From Rhodospirillaceae bacterium (lineage in GTDB: Bacteria; Pseudomonadota; Alphaproteobacteria; Rhodospirillales; Rhodospirillaceae), in contig NSIP01000001.1 in assembly GCA_002737725.1 (NCBI GenBank), forward strand, positions 208,921-272,920: a stretch of 64,000 nt of DNA, in the 5' to 3' direction. Made by a program: the position numbers and the translations under genes. The notes beneath the pieces were generated by a model. The model worked only from the letters and a program-made list of their open reading frames with translations, was not told the origin of the DNA and ran no database searches. This document shows, in pieces, positions 45,738 through 54,756 of the stretch. The stretch's first letter is position 1, and every line of letters begins with the position of its first letter.

Positions 45738-46640
45738 TTACTCTTTCACAGGCGGCGGCGGCGGTTTGTTCAAGGCGGCCTCACGGAAAAGAATGTAAAG
45801 CGTCGAGACAATAATCACGACAGCCCCCACCCCCGTCCAAATGCTGGGCACCTCGTTGAACAGCCAAAACCCCATGGCGGCAGCCAGCAGGATTTGCAGA
45901 TAATCAATCGGGTTCATCACTGTCGCTTCGCCGTGGGTGAAGGCCTTGATCATCATGTATTGGCCTACACTGGCGCACACGCCGATGGCAATTAAAAAAA
46001 CCCACTGCGAATTTTGCGGGGCCTCCCACACAAACGCGGCGGGAATAGCAGTGAGAATCGCTGTGCCGGTGCCAAACCAGACCATAATTGTGGCTGGCCC
46101 ATCGACGGCGGCTTGTTGACGCACCACCGACATGGCACCGGCCACCGCCAATGCCGAGATCAGGGCTGCGACCGCAGGTAAGCCAATGGGCACTTCTGTG
46201 GGCTGCAAAATAATCAGCACGCCAAGGAAGCCCACAAATGTTGCTAAGCCGCGCCGCCAGCGCACCACTTCGCCCAGAAACATCACAGCCAACACAATCA
46301 TGAACAGCGGCCGCGTGTAGCCCAGCGATATTGCAGTGGCCATTTCCATATGGGTCACAGCGTAAAACCCACAATTCATGCCGATGACAGCGCAGATGAC
46401 CCGGACCATATGTAAGTCGGGCCGCGCGGTGCGGTAGACCTTGAGGCCGTCGCGGGCCACGAAGGGGATAATCACGCTGAGGCCAAAGAGGCAGCGAAAA
46501 AACACCATCTCAGCCGATGGCAAATCCTGCCCGAGTGTTTTGATCAGCGCCGAGACGCCCGAAAACACCAGCGCGCTGCCCACCATCCAGACGGCGCCGC
46601 GAAGATTATCGACCGGAAACTGCGCGTGGCCCGAGGCCAT
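45738..46640 (-). CDS. EamA/DMT-family transporter
   Basis: A 300-residue membrane protein with ten helices in two EamA repeats. It begins NLRGAVWMVGSALVFSGVSA, then LIKTLGQDLPSAEMVFFRCL, FGLSVIIPF, the usual first repeat start. The second repeat ends NPIDYLQILLAAAMGFWLFN, EVPSIWTGVGAVVIIVSTLY. It resembles RarD/YdcZ-type drug/metabolite exporters, with no substrate evident. The stop lies 15 bp from the convergent dehydratase stop. Confidence 0.88.
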   Translation of the reverse strand: MASGHAQFPVDNLRGAVWMVGSALVFSGVSALIKTLGQDLPSAEMVFFRCLFGLSVIIPFVARDGLKVYRTARPDLHMVRVICAVIGMNCGFYAVTHMEMATAISLGYTRPLFMIVLAVMFLGEVVRWRRGLATFVGFLGVLIILQPTEVPIGLPAVAALISALAVAGAMSVVRQQAAVDGPATIMVWFGTGTAILTAIPAAFVWEAPQNSQWVFLIAIGVCASVGQYMMIKAFTHGEATVMNPIDYLQILLAAAMGFWLFNEVPSIWTGVGAVVIIVSTLYILFREAALNKPPPPPVKE

Positions 46641-46788
46641 CTTTCGAACCTGTCTTGTGAGGCCTCACGGCCCGCGTTAAACGAGATAGGCCATAACCTC
46701 TTGAACACCGTCCTACAACGATCCTTTCAGCATGCCTGATATTCTGCGAACGCGGGCACGTTATCTAAAGACCGACCGGAGCCGAAAC

Positions 46789-47436
46789 ATGACGTCGATC
46801 CCTCCCACTCGCCCGCTTCAGTCGACCCGAACGCCCCGGCACAACCCCGAGCCGATGCGTGGGTATTTTGGCATTGGTGTCGAGGGCATCAGCAAGTCCT
46901 TCAATGTGGGCAACCTGTTTCGCTCGGCTCATGCGTTTGGGGCCAGCTTTGTCTTCACCGTCAATGCCGCCTATCGCCGCCGAGACGGCAAGCAAGCCGA
47001 CACGTCTGATGCCGTCTCGAATTTGCCCTTCTATACGTTTCCAACGGTGGGCGAGATGGTGCTGCCTAAAACTTGCGCGCTGGTGGGCGTAGAGTTTTTA
47101 GATGACGCCGTGGAGTTACCCAGCTTTCATCATCCGCGTCAGGCCGCTTATGTGATGGGGCCCGAGCGCAACAACCTCTCGCCCGAGATGTTGGCGCTGT
47201 GCGATTATGTGATTCGCATCCCCACCAAGTTCTGCCTGAATGTGGGTATCGCCGGGGTCATCGTCATGTACGACCGGCTGCTGACCCTGGGCCGACACGC
47301 TCCGCGCCCGCTGCTGCCCGGCGGTCCAAAGCCGAAAAACCTCCCCCCCGATGTGTATCGCTCGCCGCCGCCGCTGGGTGAAGTCGAGTTGGCCGAACGC
47401 GGAGAGTTCGCCAAAGGTGGCGGCCCCAAGGCGTAA
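46789..47436 (+). CDS. SpoU/TrmH-family RNA 2'-O-methyltransferase
   Basis: A 215-residue SPOUT enzyme (from ATG 46789). Motif 1 is GVEGISKSFNVGNLFRSAHA (with Asn-Arg), motif 2 is AAYVMGPERNNLSPEMLALC and motif 3 is IPTKFCLNVGIAGVIVMYDR, where the SAM knot forms. The C-terminal 35 residues are Pro-rich and probably disordered. The target RNA cannot be read from sequence. The frame extends 19 codons up to 46732, but MTSIPP at 46789 is a plausible start. Divergent from the EamA gene. Confidence 0.88.
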   Translation: MTSIPPTRPLQSTRTPRHNPEPMRGYFGIGVEGISKSFNVGNLFRSAHAFGASFVFTVNAAYRRRDGKQADTSDAVSNLPFYTFPTVGEMVLPKTCALVGVEFLDDAVELPSFHHPRQAAYVMGPERNNLSPEMLALCDYVIRIPTKFCLNVGIAGVIVMYDRLLTLGRHAPRPLLPGGPKPKNLPPDVYRSPPPLGEVELAERGEFAKGGGPKA

Positions 47437-47507
47437 TCGCATCCTTGCTTTGGGCGCGCGGGCGACTCAATATTAGCAATACGAGTTTGATCTGATTGGT
47501 GGCGAAC

Positions 47508-48005
47508 ATGAAACGTCTGATGGCTGTGCTTGTCGCGGTGTTTGCCGCATGTCCTGCGGCAGCTCAGGACGTGAAAACTCTGACCACCAGCGGCAAGTGG
47601 ACGGCGTTCGTCTTTCAAGAAGACGCCAAAAATGTTTGCTACATGGAATCAAAACCCATCAAGTCTGAAGGCACATATAAAGCGCGCGGCGAAGTTTTGC
47701 TGCAGGTCACCAATCGCCCGGCCGACAAGGCCAGTGATGTGGTCAGTGTGAACGCAGGTTATTCTTACCAGCCCGATTCCGATGCCACGCTGCAAATTGG
47801 CTCACGCAAGTTCACTTTTTTTACCTTCGGCGAACGTGCCTGGGCGCGCGATACCCAAACCGACAAGGCTGCCGTGCAAGCCATGAGTAAGGGCGCGTCC
47901 ATGACCGTGCGGGGCAACTCTAGTCGCGGCACGCCGACCATGGACACATACTCATTGCAAGGTTTTAGCGCGGCTTACAAAGCCATTACCGACACCTGCA
48001 AGTAA
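47508..48005 (+). CDS. IalB-like (invasion-associated locus B) exported protein
   Basis: A 165-residue periplasmic protein. Signal peptide MKRLMAVLVAVFAACPAAAQ is cleaved near AAAQ-D. The mature part TTSGKWTAFVFQEDAKNVCY, the Cys pair (about residues 46 and 164), and SMTVRGNSSRGTPTMDTYSL, ending in FSAAYKAITDTCK, match the IalB family, which occurs in many Alphaproteobacteria well beyond pathogens. Its role is unknown. The ATG at 47508 is chosen since the signal peptide starts there. Confidence 0.85.
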   Translation: MKRLMAVLVAVFAACPAAAQDVKTLTTSGKWTAFVFQEDAKNVCYMESKPIKSEGTYKARGEVLLQVTNRPADKASDVVSVNAGYSYQPDSDATLQIGSRKFTFFTFGERAWARDTQTDKAAVQAMSKGASMTVRGNSSRGTPTMDTYSLQGFSAAYKAITDTCK

Positions 48006-48010
48006 TATCG

Positions 48011-48086
48011 CAACGGTATATACCGACCAACTTGTAGCCGGTATAGCCGGTAAACAGTCGTCAATAACCGGTGTAACCGGCCAACC
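48011..48086. repeat. Three imperfect CCGGT-rich direct units after the IalB-like gene
   Basis: Units of about 21 bp ending at 48031, 48055 and 48085. The second and third (TAGCCGGTATAGCCGG and TAACCGGTGTAACCGG) agree at most positions; the first is looser and holds the palindrome GGTATATACC. They lie between the convergent IalB-like and pabC genes. Possible roles are a protein-binding site or a transcription end, neither shown. Confidence 0.5.
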
Positions 48087-48102
48087 TTTAAACAACTTGG
48101 TC

Positions 48103-48903
48103 CTACAATCGTGCCGCCAGCAGTTGCGTGATCAATCCGGGCTCACCATCGCCGACGGTTTGGCCTTCAATTGCAATCACCGGCCTGATGCCCAAGGCGT
48201 TTGATAAAAACACCTCACTCGCGCTCATCAACATCTCGACCGTGATGGGCGTTTCTTCGGCCCGCGCCAGCGTTATCACATCGGCCCGCATGACGCCGGG
48301 TAAGGCGCCTTCGGTGATGGGGGGCGTCAGTAGCCCACCGCCGATCAGCGCAAAGATGTTGGCTGCCGTGCTCTCAGCCACGCGACCTTGAGTGTTGAGC
48401 ACAATCGCATCGTCGGCATCGCGACGCTGCGCTTCGCTGCGTGCGATAATGTTGTCGAGGTAGTTGATGCTTTTGATGCGGCTGGTGGGCGCGTGCTCGT
48501 TGCGCCGCGTGCTGGAGGCAATCACCAGCCGTGCCGGTTCTGCGGGCTCGGGCATGGGCGCGGTGGTGATCAGTAATGTGGGCTTGGCGTCGGTCGGCGC
48601 GAGCAAGCTACGAGGGCCCACACCGCGTGTCAGTGTGATGCGCACCACAGCATCGGGGAGGTTGTTGTCGGCGATCAGCTTATCAATCCACGACTTGATT
48701 GCCGTATCGGCCCACGGCACTCGAAGGCCGATCACCCTGCAGTCGTGCGCCAGCCGCATCAGGTGTGTATTGAGGCGTTTAATTTGCCCGCCCCGCACTG
48801 CAATGGTTTCAAACACCCCATCGCCCAGCAACACGCCACGATCATTGATCGCAAAGTGCGCGTTCGCTTCGTCGATGATGGCTCCGTTCAAACAGACGCG
48901 CAT
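48103..48903 (-). CDS. pabC: Class IV aminotransferase, likely aminodeoxychorismate lyase
   Basis: A 266-residue PLP fold IV protein. It begins VCLNGAIIDEANAHFAINDR, GVLLGDGVFETIAVR; the PLP Lys is in SRIKSINYLDNIIARSEAQR (about residues 140-160), and DAIVLNTQGRVAESTAANIF follows. BCAT and D-amino-acid aminotransferases share this fold. Its start overlaps pabB by 16 bp, and this pairing is the reason for calling it ADC lyase, which releases p-aminobenzoate and pyruvate in folate synthesis. Confidence 0.85.
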   Translation of the reverse strand: MRVCLNGAIIDEANAHFAINDRGVLLGDGVFETIAVRGGQIKRLNTHLMRLAHDCRVIGLRVPWADTAIKSWIDKLIADNNLPDAVVRITLTRGVGPRSLLAPTDAKPTLLITTAPMPEPAEPARLVIASSTRRNEHAPTSRIKSINYLDNIIARSEAQRRDADDAIVLNTQGRVAESTAANIFALIGGGLLTPPITEGALPGVMRADVITLARAEETPITVEMLMSASEVFLSNALGIRPVIAIEGQTVGDGEPGLITQLLAARL

Positions 48904-50285
48904 GTCAACTCATGGTCCGTGAGCGCGGCCAATAGCGGCTGCGCTTTCAAAACGCTTTCCGCATACTCCTGCGTCGGGTCGGAATCTGCAACTATTCCGC
49001 CACCAGCATGGGCGAATAATTGATCGCCGTTGCGAATCAGCGTGCGGATGATGATGGAGGAATCCATGGCCCCGTCAAAGCCCATCCACACCACACTGCC
49101 GCAATAAGGCCCGCGGGCCACGGGCTCTAAGTCGTGGATGATTTCCATGGCTCTGATTTTTGGGGCCCCGGTAATAGATCCACCTGGAAAACATGCCGCC
49201 AACAGATCCACAGCCGTGCATTCGGGCCGTAACTGCCCCGTCACCACCGAGACCAGATGATGCACACTGTGGAAGGTTTCCAGCCCGCATAGGCTTGGCA
49301 CCGCAACCGAACCCACGCGGCACACGCGCGATAAATCATTGCGCAGCAAATCGACGATCATCAAATTTTCAGCGCGGTCTTTGGGGCTGGCCAAAAGTTC
49401 TGCGGCCAATGCGTTGTCCTCGGCGGTGGTTAATCCCCGCGCCCGCGTGCCCTTGATGGGCCGGGTTTCAACGACGCCACGATGATCGATGCTAATGAAG
49501 CGTTCGGGTGAGGCTGAGATAATTTGGGTGGCGGCGTCCAGCGACAGAAAGGCCGCGAAGGGTGCGGCAGACAAGCTCAACAGTCGCCGATACATATCAA
49601 AGGGCGTGATCATTTTGGGCCACGTGGCTGCCCAGCGTTGGGTCAGGTTGGCCTGAAAAATATCACCCGCACGGATGTATTCGATTATCGTCTCGGCTTT
49701 GCGGCTGTAAGTGGCTTGGTTGAAAGCTGCCGTCCACGTGCCGCCTGGGGCCGCGACCACGGCAGGCAGCGGTGATGCCCCCAGCTTTTGCGACAGCTCC
49801 ATGGCCCGCGCATCAGCGCGCGCGCTGCGCAGGTCGTCCGTTGTTTCTGGAAATCCCGTTGAAACAATCCACGCCTTCTGATGCTTCACGTCGAAGACGG
49901 CAATCACATCATAAAACCCAAACGCCAGATCGAACGGGAACACTTTGGGTTTGCGCGGAGGCAGGCGTTCTAGGTCATGGCCGATTTCGTAAACCACAAA
50001 CCCCACGCCGCCGCCTATGAAGGGTGCAGGCAGCTCAGTGTCATCATGGACAATGCGATAGCGCGCCAATCGCTGGCGCAATCCACTGAACGGATCAGTG
50101 CGCGCTGTCTCAGGTGTGATGCACATCGTTTCAAACGGATTGATGGCGATATAGGCAAATCGCGATTGTGCGCCACCAAGACCATCCAACAAAACTGCAA
50201 ACGGCTCATCAGCCAGCGGCGCGAACGCCACGCTTGGATCGCGATACGCAATCGGACGCACAACCAAAGATGAGGCGGTGATCAC
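48888..50285 (-). CDS. pabB: Aminodeoxychorismate synthase component I
   Basis: A 465-residue chorismate-utilising enzyme making 4-amino-4-deoxychorismate for folate. The N-terminal domain has FIGGGVGFVVYEIGHDLERL. The catalytic domain has IRAGDIFQANLTQRW, SASPERFISIDHRGVVETRP, then IKGTRARG (PIKGT is the PabB form of the covalent Lys motif), MIVDLLRNDLSRVC and AACFPGGSITGAPKIRAMEI. No pabA (glutaminase) gene is here. Coupled to pabC by a 16-bp overlap. Confidence 0.93.
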   Translation of the reverse strand: MITASSLVVRPIAYRDPSVAFAPLADEPFAVLLDGLGGAQSRFAYIAINPFETMCITPETARTDPFSGLRQRLARYRIVHDDTELPAPFIGGGVGFVVYEIGHDLERLPPRKPKVFPFDLAFGFYDVIAVFDVKHQKAWIVSTGFPETTDDLRSARADARAMELSQKLGASPLPAVVAAPGGTWTAAFNQATYSRKAETIIEYIRAGDIFQANLTQRWAATWPKMITPFDMYRRLLSLSAAPFAAFLSLDAATQIISASPERFISIDHRGVVETRPIKGTRARGLTTAEDNALAAELLASPKDRAENLMIVDLLRNDLSRVCRVGSVAVPSLCGLETFHSVHHLVSVVTGQLRPECTAVDLLAACFPGGSITGAPKIRAMEIIHDLEPVARGPYCGSVVWMGFDGAMDSSIIIRTLIRNGDQLFAHAGGGIVADSDPTQEYAESVLKAQPLLAALTDHELTCASV

Positions 50286-50309
50286 AGTGGGGTTGGCCGC
50301 GAAATCGAC

Positions 50310-51305
50310 TTACCCTTGAATCGGCAGCACGCGGTCGGGCAGCGCGTGGCCATCCATGAAGGCGCGAATGTTGATAATCACTTTCTCGCCCATGTTGATG
50401 CGGCTCTCGATGGTGGCCGATCCCATGTGCGGCAGAAGCACAACATTGTCCATCGCCAGCAGTTTCGTATTCACACCTGCTTCGTGCTCAAACACATCCA
50501 ACCCCGCGCCCGCCAGTTGCTTTTGTTCCAGCAGGCGTATCAGCGCAGCTTCGTCCACAATTTCGCCGCGCGCCACATTAACGACATAAGCCGCGGGCTT
50601 GAGCAGTTTGAGACGTCGCTCGGACATCAGGTGGAATGTCGCAGGCGTGTGCGGGCAATGGATTGAGAGCACGTCGACGCGCGCCAGCATTTGATCCAAG
50701 CTTTCCCAATAGGTCGCTTCAACTTCATTTTCGATATCCGGGTGCAGTCGGCGGCGATTGTGATAGTGGACCGCCATGCCAAAGCCCCGCGCGCGCCGGG
50801 CCACGGCGGTGCCAATCCGGCCCATGCCAATAATGCCCAGCCGCTTGCCCCACATGCGATGACCCAACATGTGCGTCGGGCTCCAGCCCTTAAAACGCCC
50901 CTCGCGGATCAGGCGCGCGCCCTCCACCAGTCGTCGTGGTACCGCGATGATCAGGGCCATGGCCATATCAGCGGTGTCTTCGGTCAGAACGTCGGGGGTG
51001 TTGGTCACACTGATCCCGCGCTTGTGGGCGGCCGCCACATCGATGTGGTCAACACCATTGCCGAAGTTCGAGATCAGTTTCAGTTTGGATCCAGATTGTG
51101 CCAATAACGCTGCGTTAATCGTGTCTGCCAAATTCGGCACCAGCACATCACAGGTTTGAATGGCGCTCACCAACTCGTCGCGCGTGAAGGGGTGATCGTC
51201 GACGTTCAGGTGAACGTCGAACAGCTCCATCATGCGCGTTTCCACTGCTTCGGGCAGCTTGCGCGTCACGACAACCGATGACTTTGTTTTCGCAGTATTC
51301 GACAC
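50310..51305 (-). CDS. D-isomer 2-hydroxyacid dehydrogenase (glyoxylate/hydroxypyruvate reductase-like)
   Basis: A 331-residue NAD(P)-dependent enzyme. The Rossmann motif is LGIIGMGRIGTAVARRARGF (about residues 152-171). The catalytic Arg is in VNVARGEIVDEAALI, Glu in LDVFEHEAG and His in LLPHMGSATIESR, all present. It resembles GyaR-type reductases. The frame extends to 51479, but the GTG at 51305 gives SNTAKTKSSVVVTRKLPEAV, where homologues start. Divergent from the SH3 gene over 166 bp; 24 bp upstream of pabB in its own direction. Confidence 0.88.
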   Translation of the reverse strand: MSNTAKTKSSVVVTRKLPEAVETRMMELFDVHLNVDDHPFTRDELVSAIQTCDVLVPNLADTINAALLAQSGSKLKLISNFGNGVDHIDVAAAHKRGISVTNTPDVLTEDTADMAMALIIAVPRRLVEGARLIREGRFKGWSPTHMLGHRMWGKRLGIIGMGRIGTAVARRARGFGMAVHYHNRRRLHPDIENEVEATYWESLDQMLARVDVLSIHCPHTPATFHLMSERRLKLLKPAAYVVNVARGEIVDEAALIRLLEQKQLAGAGLDVFEHEAGVNTKLLAMDNVVLLPHMGSATIESRINMGEKVIINIRAFMDGHALPDRVLPIQG

Positions 51306-51471
51306 AGAGGGCGCAATCAAAAGATTATTGATTGAAAAGCCGTACCAACCGTGCCCGGCAATGTCCAGGTGTCTCACTGTTCGGCCCAAGGGTTGGTTTC
51401 GACTCTCCGTTGCCAAGCGCACAAATCCAAGGCAAAAAGAGCCATCGACCTTAGTGAGGCCTCTGTCCCCC

Positions 51472-52137
51472 GTGCCCATCGCACTTTATTTATTTCGCAT
51501 CACTGCGCTGGTAGCCCTGGCTAGCCTCAGCGCGCCAGTTGCGGCACAGTCCCAATCAGCACCGTCCAAAACGCAGCCGGCCAAACCGCCCGCACCAAAG
51601 CCTGTGGCCACCCCCCCCGTCGCGCCAAAGGCCGCGCCGCTCGATGACAACTCCGCGACAGCTACTGTCGCGCCTGAAACAGGGCCGAATGAAACCAGCA
51701 CTGCGACGAGTGCCGAGCCGTCGCTCCCGCTTCCTCGGTTTGTGTCGCTGCGCACTGACCCGGTGAACCTGCGCAACGGACCGGGCGTGCGTTACCCGGT
51801 CGAATGGGTTTATATGCGCCGCCGTTTGCCCGTCGAGATCATTGCCGAGTTTGAGACCTGGCGTCAGATCCGCGATCTCGATGGTGCCGAAGGGTGGGTC
51901 CACCAAAGCATGCTCAGTGGTCGACGCACGGGCATGATTAAAGGCGAGGCCCAGGCTTTGCGCAAAGCCAATGTTGATAAGGCTGAAACGTTGGCCATGC
52001 TGGAACCGGGTGTGGTCGTCGACATTCAGCGCTGCCCTGCTGATGGGCCCTTCTGCCGCGTCGAGATCGGTAGCCGACAGGGCTGGTTGAAGCGCGATCA
52101 ATTCTGGGGCGTCTACCCGCAAGAGAAGATTGAGTAG
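51472..52137 (+). CDS. Exported bacterial SH3-domain protein
   Basis: A 221-residue periplasmic protein. The GTG at 51472 starts a clear signal peptide (PIALYLFRITALVALASLSA, cleavage near VAAQ). A Pro/Ala-rich linker (about residues 30-80) follows. The SH3_4/DUF1058-type domain shows FVSLRTDPVNLRNGPGVRYP and DLDGAEGWVHQSMLSGRRTG, with a second half ending EIGSRQGWLKRDQFWGVYP. Such domains bind cell-wall peptides. The longer frame to 51232 would bury the signal sequence and is rejected. Followed by palindrome copy C. Confidence 0.85.
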   Translation: MPIALYLFRITALVALASLSAPVAAQSQSAPSKTQPAKPPAPKPVATPPVAPKAAPLDDNSATATVAPETGPNETSTATSAEPSLPLPRFVSLRTDPVNLRNGPGVRYPVEWVYMRRRLPVEIIAEFETWRQIRDLDGAEGWVHQSMLSGRRTGMIKGEAQALRKANVDKAETLAMLEPGVVVDIQRCPADGPFCRVEIGSRQGWLKRDQFWGVYPQEKIE

Positions 52138-52139
52138 AA

Positions 52140-52181
52140 GTATTTCCCGAGAAGTAGGCTTCCACTTGGCGTGGAAAATAC
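52140..52181. repeat. 42-bp interspersed palindrome, copy C (inverted)
   Basis: Read on the minus strand, arms GTATTTTCC and GGGAAATAC pair over 9 positions. The inner CCACGCCAAGTGGAAG matches copy A. Against copies A and B, the second base pair has changed on both sides (C-G to T-A), and one T and one A are lost together, so pairing is kept. It fills the gap between the converging SH3 and DUF3501 genes. Confidence 0.75.
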
Positions 52182-52195
52182 GACCGAAAATGAGT

Positions 52196-52783
52196 CTAAT
52201 CTAAATCCTTGGCTAATTCGGCGCGGGTGGCTTCGGGCATGACGGCGATGTGGCCGTAGTTCTTGTGCGCGATCCCGAATAGAATTTGAGTCCCCGCCGT
52301 TTTGAATTTTGCGGCTTGGGCATCGGTCATCGAGAATCTCAGAAAGTGAACTGCTGAGGTTTTGCCGTCGGGCGTGGTGCGCTCGGCCGTGTCGGCGGGT
52401 GCGGCTGCCAGGGTTTCGCCCGCAAAGATAAGCGTAATGGTGTTTTCAATATGGCCCAGCGTGGCCAAAATGCGCGCGCGCTTAATTTCGTCCTCAATCT
52501 CAATCAGCATGGTGGCCACAAACTCGCGGCCTTTCGGGATGAGCGGGTTGTAGGACTCAAGCTCGCCCTGTAATTGCTCGTCGCCACCCTTCTCGATGTA
52601 GAGCATCTCCTGAATTTGCGCCCACATCGTATCAAAATTCTCGAAATGAAACGTCGCGAAAGGGCCGACTTCGAGGCGCCGGTTTCGCTTCACCGCCACT
52701 AGCGTCTTTTTGTGATCACGCCGGATTTTTGTGTAGGCCTCCATTGGCATGATGTCGGCAGCGGTGATGGAATGTTTGGGCAT
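52196..52783 (-). CDS. DUF3501-family protein
   Basis: A 195-residue soluble protein of the DUF3501 family. It begins SITAADIMPMEAYTKIRRDH, KKTLVAVKRNRRLEVGPFAT and continues FENFDTMWAQIQEMLYIEKG; these blocks define the family. Function unknown. It lies 11 bp after the heterodisulfide-reductase-like gene and travels with it and rubrerythrin in other proteobacteria, so a role in peroxide or iron handling is likely but unproven. Confidence 0.88.
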   Translation of the reverse strand: MPKHSITAADIMPMEAYTKIRRDHKKTLVAVKRNRRLEVGPFATFHFENFDTMWAQIQEMLYIEKGGDEQLQGELESYNPLIPKGREFVATMLIEIEDEIKRARILATLGHIENTITLIFAGETLAAAPADTAERTTPDGKTSAVHFLRFSMTDAQAAKFKTAGTQILFGIAHKNYGHIAVMPEATRAELAKDLD

Positions 52784-52794
52784 GGTTTAAATGT

Positions 52795-54123
52795 TCACAG
52801 TCCATAAGCTTTGGCAAAAATTTGTATGGGGTGCAGCGGCTCAACCGTCTTTGCGTGATCGCCGGTTCCAAGGCCTTGTGCCAAGTGTTTGCCTGCCAGT
52901 GGGCATTCAGAAGCCAGATAGGTTTTGTTGGCGTCAGCGGCCCTGCGCACGGTTTGGCGCGCGAATTTGGTCGCCACTTCGAAGTTGGCCTTCTTCACCC
53001 CCCACGACCCGCCATGGCCCGAACAGCGCTCGATAACTGCCACATCAGCTTGCGGAATGAGGCGTAACATCTCGGCTGCCTTTGCCCCCATGTTTTGCGC
53101 GCGGGCGTGACACGCAAAATGTAGCGCCACACTGGCGCCCGCATTCAAGCCCGGGGCTAAACCTTCTTTGCCGGCAATATCAACAATGTATTCGCAAATA
53201 TCGAAGGTGGCGCGCGCCAGGGTGCGGACGTTTTCATCTTCTGACACAATTAGCGGCCATTCGAATTTCATCATCAGCGCACACGATGGAATCAGTGCGA
53301 TGACATCCTTGCCGGCATCGATATGCGGCTTCAGCGCGGCGGCAACTGTTTTTGCTTTCTCTGCCACGCGCGCCAGATCACCCTGCTCGAGTTGCGGCAT
53401 CCCGCAGCAGCCCGGATACACCACCTCGGCCTCGACGCCGTTTTTCGCTAACACCGCCAAAGCGGCGTGGCCAATGTCGGGATTGTTATAATTGGCAAAG
53501 CATGTGGCGTAGATCACCACTTTGCGCGCTTTGGCGGGCGCGTCTGTGTTCACGCTCGGCGGGTTGGCCTTGGCCTGTGCCATGAATGTCTTGCCGTGAA
53601 ATTTCGGCAGCTCCACATCACGGCTGACGTCAGCAATTTTCTCCAACAAAGGCCGCGTCAGTGCGTTGTCACGCGCCGACGCCCAATTGGCCACGGCGGG
53701 CGCGATGGAAGCCAATGTACCGTTGCGGTCGGTTTCGGTCAGTTGCTTGTCCCAAAACGGCGTCCCGGCGGTTGCGCGCTCGGCAGCGCGGTAACGCAGC
53801 ATCAGGTGGGGGAAGTCGATATTAAATTCGTGCGGCGGCACATAGGGGCACTTGGTCATGTAGCACATGTCGCACAACGTACAGGCATCCACGACCGGCT
53901 TGAAGTCGGTGCTTTTCACACCGTGCAATTCGTCATCGCCCGCCGCGTCGATTAAGTCAAACAGGCGCGGGAACGAATCGCACAAATTGAAACAGCGGCG
54001 GCAGCCATGACAAATGTCGAACTGTCGGCGGACTTCAATATCAAGCTTCGCCGCGTCAATAAAATCGGGGTTTTGCCAATCAATGACATGGCGTGTGGGT
54101 GCTTCAAGGCTGCCTTCACGCAT
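52795..54123 (-). CDS. Heterodisulfide-reductase/GlpC-like Fe-S protein
   Basis: A 442-residue protein. Two 4Fe-4S motifs lie in FDICHGCRRCFNLCDSFPRL (about residues 32-51) and ACTLCDMCYMTKCPYVPP (about 81-98). Two Cys-rich CCG-type domains follow: YPGCCGMPQLEQGDL near 237 and ERCSGHGGSWGVK near 365, the second having Ser-Gly-His where CCG would be expected. Related to HdrD and GlpC electron-transfer subunits, but with no flavin partner nearby. Downstream of rubrerythrin, whose terminator lies between them, and 11 bp before DUF3501. Confidence 0.9.
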   Translation of the reverse strand: MREGSLEAPTRHVIDWQNPDFIDAAKLDIEVRRQFDICHGCRRCFNLCDSFPRLFDLIDAAGDDELHGVKSTDFKPVVDACTLCDMCYMTKCPYVPPHEFNIDFPHLMLRYRAAERATAGTPFWDKQLTETDRNGTLASIAPAVANWASARDNALTRPLLEKIADVSRDVELPKFHGKTFMAQAKANPPSVNTDAPAKARKVVIYATCFANYNNPDIGHAALAVLAKNGVEAEVVYPGCCGMPQLEQGDLARVAEKAKTVAAALKPHIDAGKDVIALIPSCALMMKFEWPLIVSEDENVRTLARATFDICEYIVDIAGKEGLAPGLNAGASVALHFACHARAQNMGAKAAEMLRLIPQADVAVIERCSGHGGSWGVKKANFEVATKFARQTVRRAADANKTYLASECPLAGKHLAQGLGTGDHAKTVEPLHPIQIFAKAYGL

Positions 54124-54155
54124 CGAACGGTCTCATCAAAGGGGTGTTGAGAAAT

Positions 54156-54194
54156 AAAAAAGCCGGTCGATGCGCAACGCACCGACCGGCCTTT
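54156..54194 (-). terminator. Rho-independent terminator after rubrerythrin
   Basis: On the minus strand a G+C-rich stem (GCCGGTCG / CGACCGGC, with further pairing of TGCG/CGCA inside) is followed by six T. It starts about 14 bp after the rubrerythrin stop. It should end most transcripts, so the Fe-S gene is reached by read-through or has its own promoter. Confidence 0.8.
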
Positions 54195-54206
54195 GAGCGA
54201 CGTAGG

Positions 54207-54626
54207 TTAGCCCATCGAGTCCAAGGCTTTCTGGAAGCGACCAGCGTGTGATTTCTCAGCCTTCGCCAATGTCTCAAACCAGTCGGCGATTTCCTCAAAG
54301 CCTTCTTCACGCGCGGCTTTGGCCATGCCAGGGTACATATCGGTGTACTCGTGGGTTTCGCCAGCAACCGAGGCTTTCAGGTTCAGTTTGGTCTCGCCAA
54401 TGGGGTGACCCGTGGCCGGGTCGCCAACCACTTCAAGATATTCCAGATGGCCGAACGCATGGCCAGTTTCGCCTTCCGCCGTTGAGCGGAACAAGGCCGA
54501 GACATCATTGTGGCCTTCGACGTCGGCTTTTTGTGCGAAGTAAAGATAGCGGCGGTTGGCTTGGCTTTCGCCAGCAAACGCGGCCTTCAAGTTACCTTCG
54601 GTTTTTGATCCTTTAAGATTGGCCAT
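54207..54626 (-). CDS. Rubrerythrin (diiron domain only)
   Basis: A 139-residue peroxidase-type diiron protein. The four-helix bundle has iron ligands in [20 protein letters not shown] (Glu near residue 20), [15 protein letters not shown] (Glu near 53 with a His) and [20 protein letters not shown], then KSHAGRF (Glu and His at the end). The C-terminal rubredoxin domain of classical rubrerythrins is missing; the protein ends ALDSMG. Electrons must come from another protein, perhaps the Fe-S product downstream. An Irr-type box lies 131 bp upstream. Confidence 0.92.
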   Translation of the reverse strand: MANLKGSKTEGNLKAAFAGESQANRRYLYFAQKADVEGHNDVSALFRSTAEGETGHAFGHLEYLEVVGDPATGHPIGETKLNLKASVAGETHEYTDMYPGMAKAAREEGFEEIADWFETLAKAEKSHAGRFQKALDSMG

Positions 54627-54756
54627 GTGTCTCTCCTAATTTGATTGGGCGATGTGTTCCGGGTGAAATCGTCTGACGCGGATAAGTCATTCTACGTTGC
54701 CACGTCCGCATCGTATCAGTAAGGCATATCGCCCGCTGAATTCCGTGTCAATGAAT

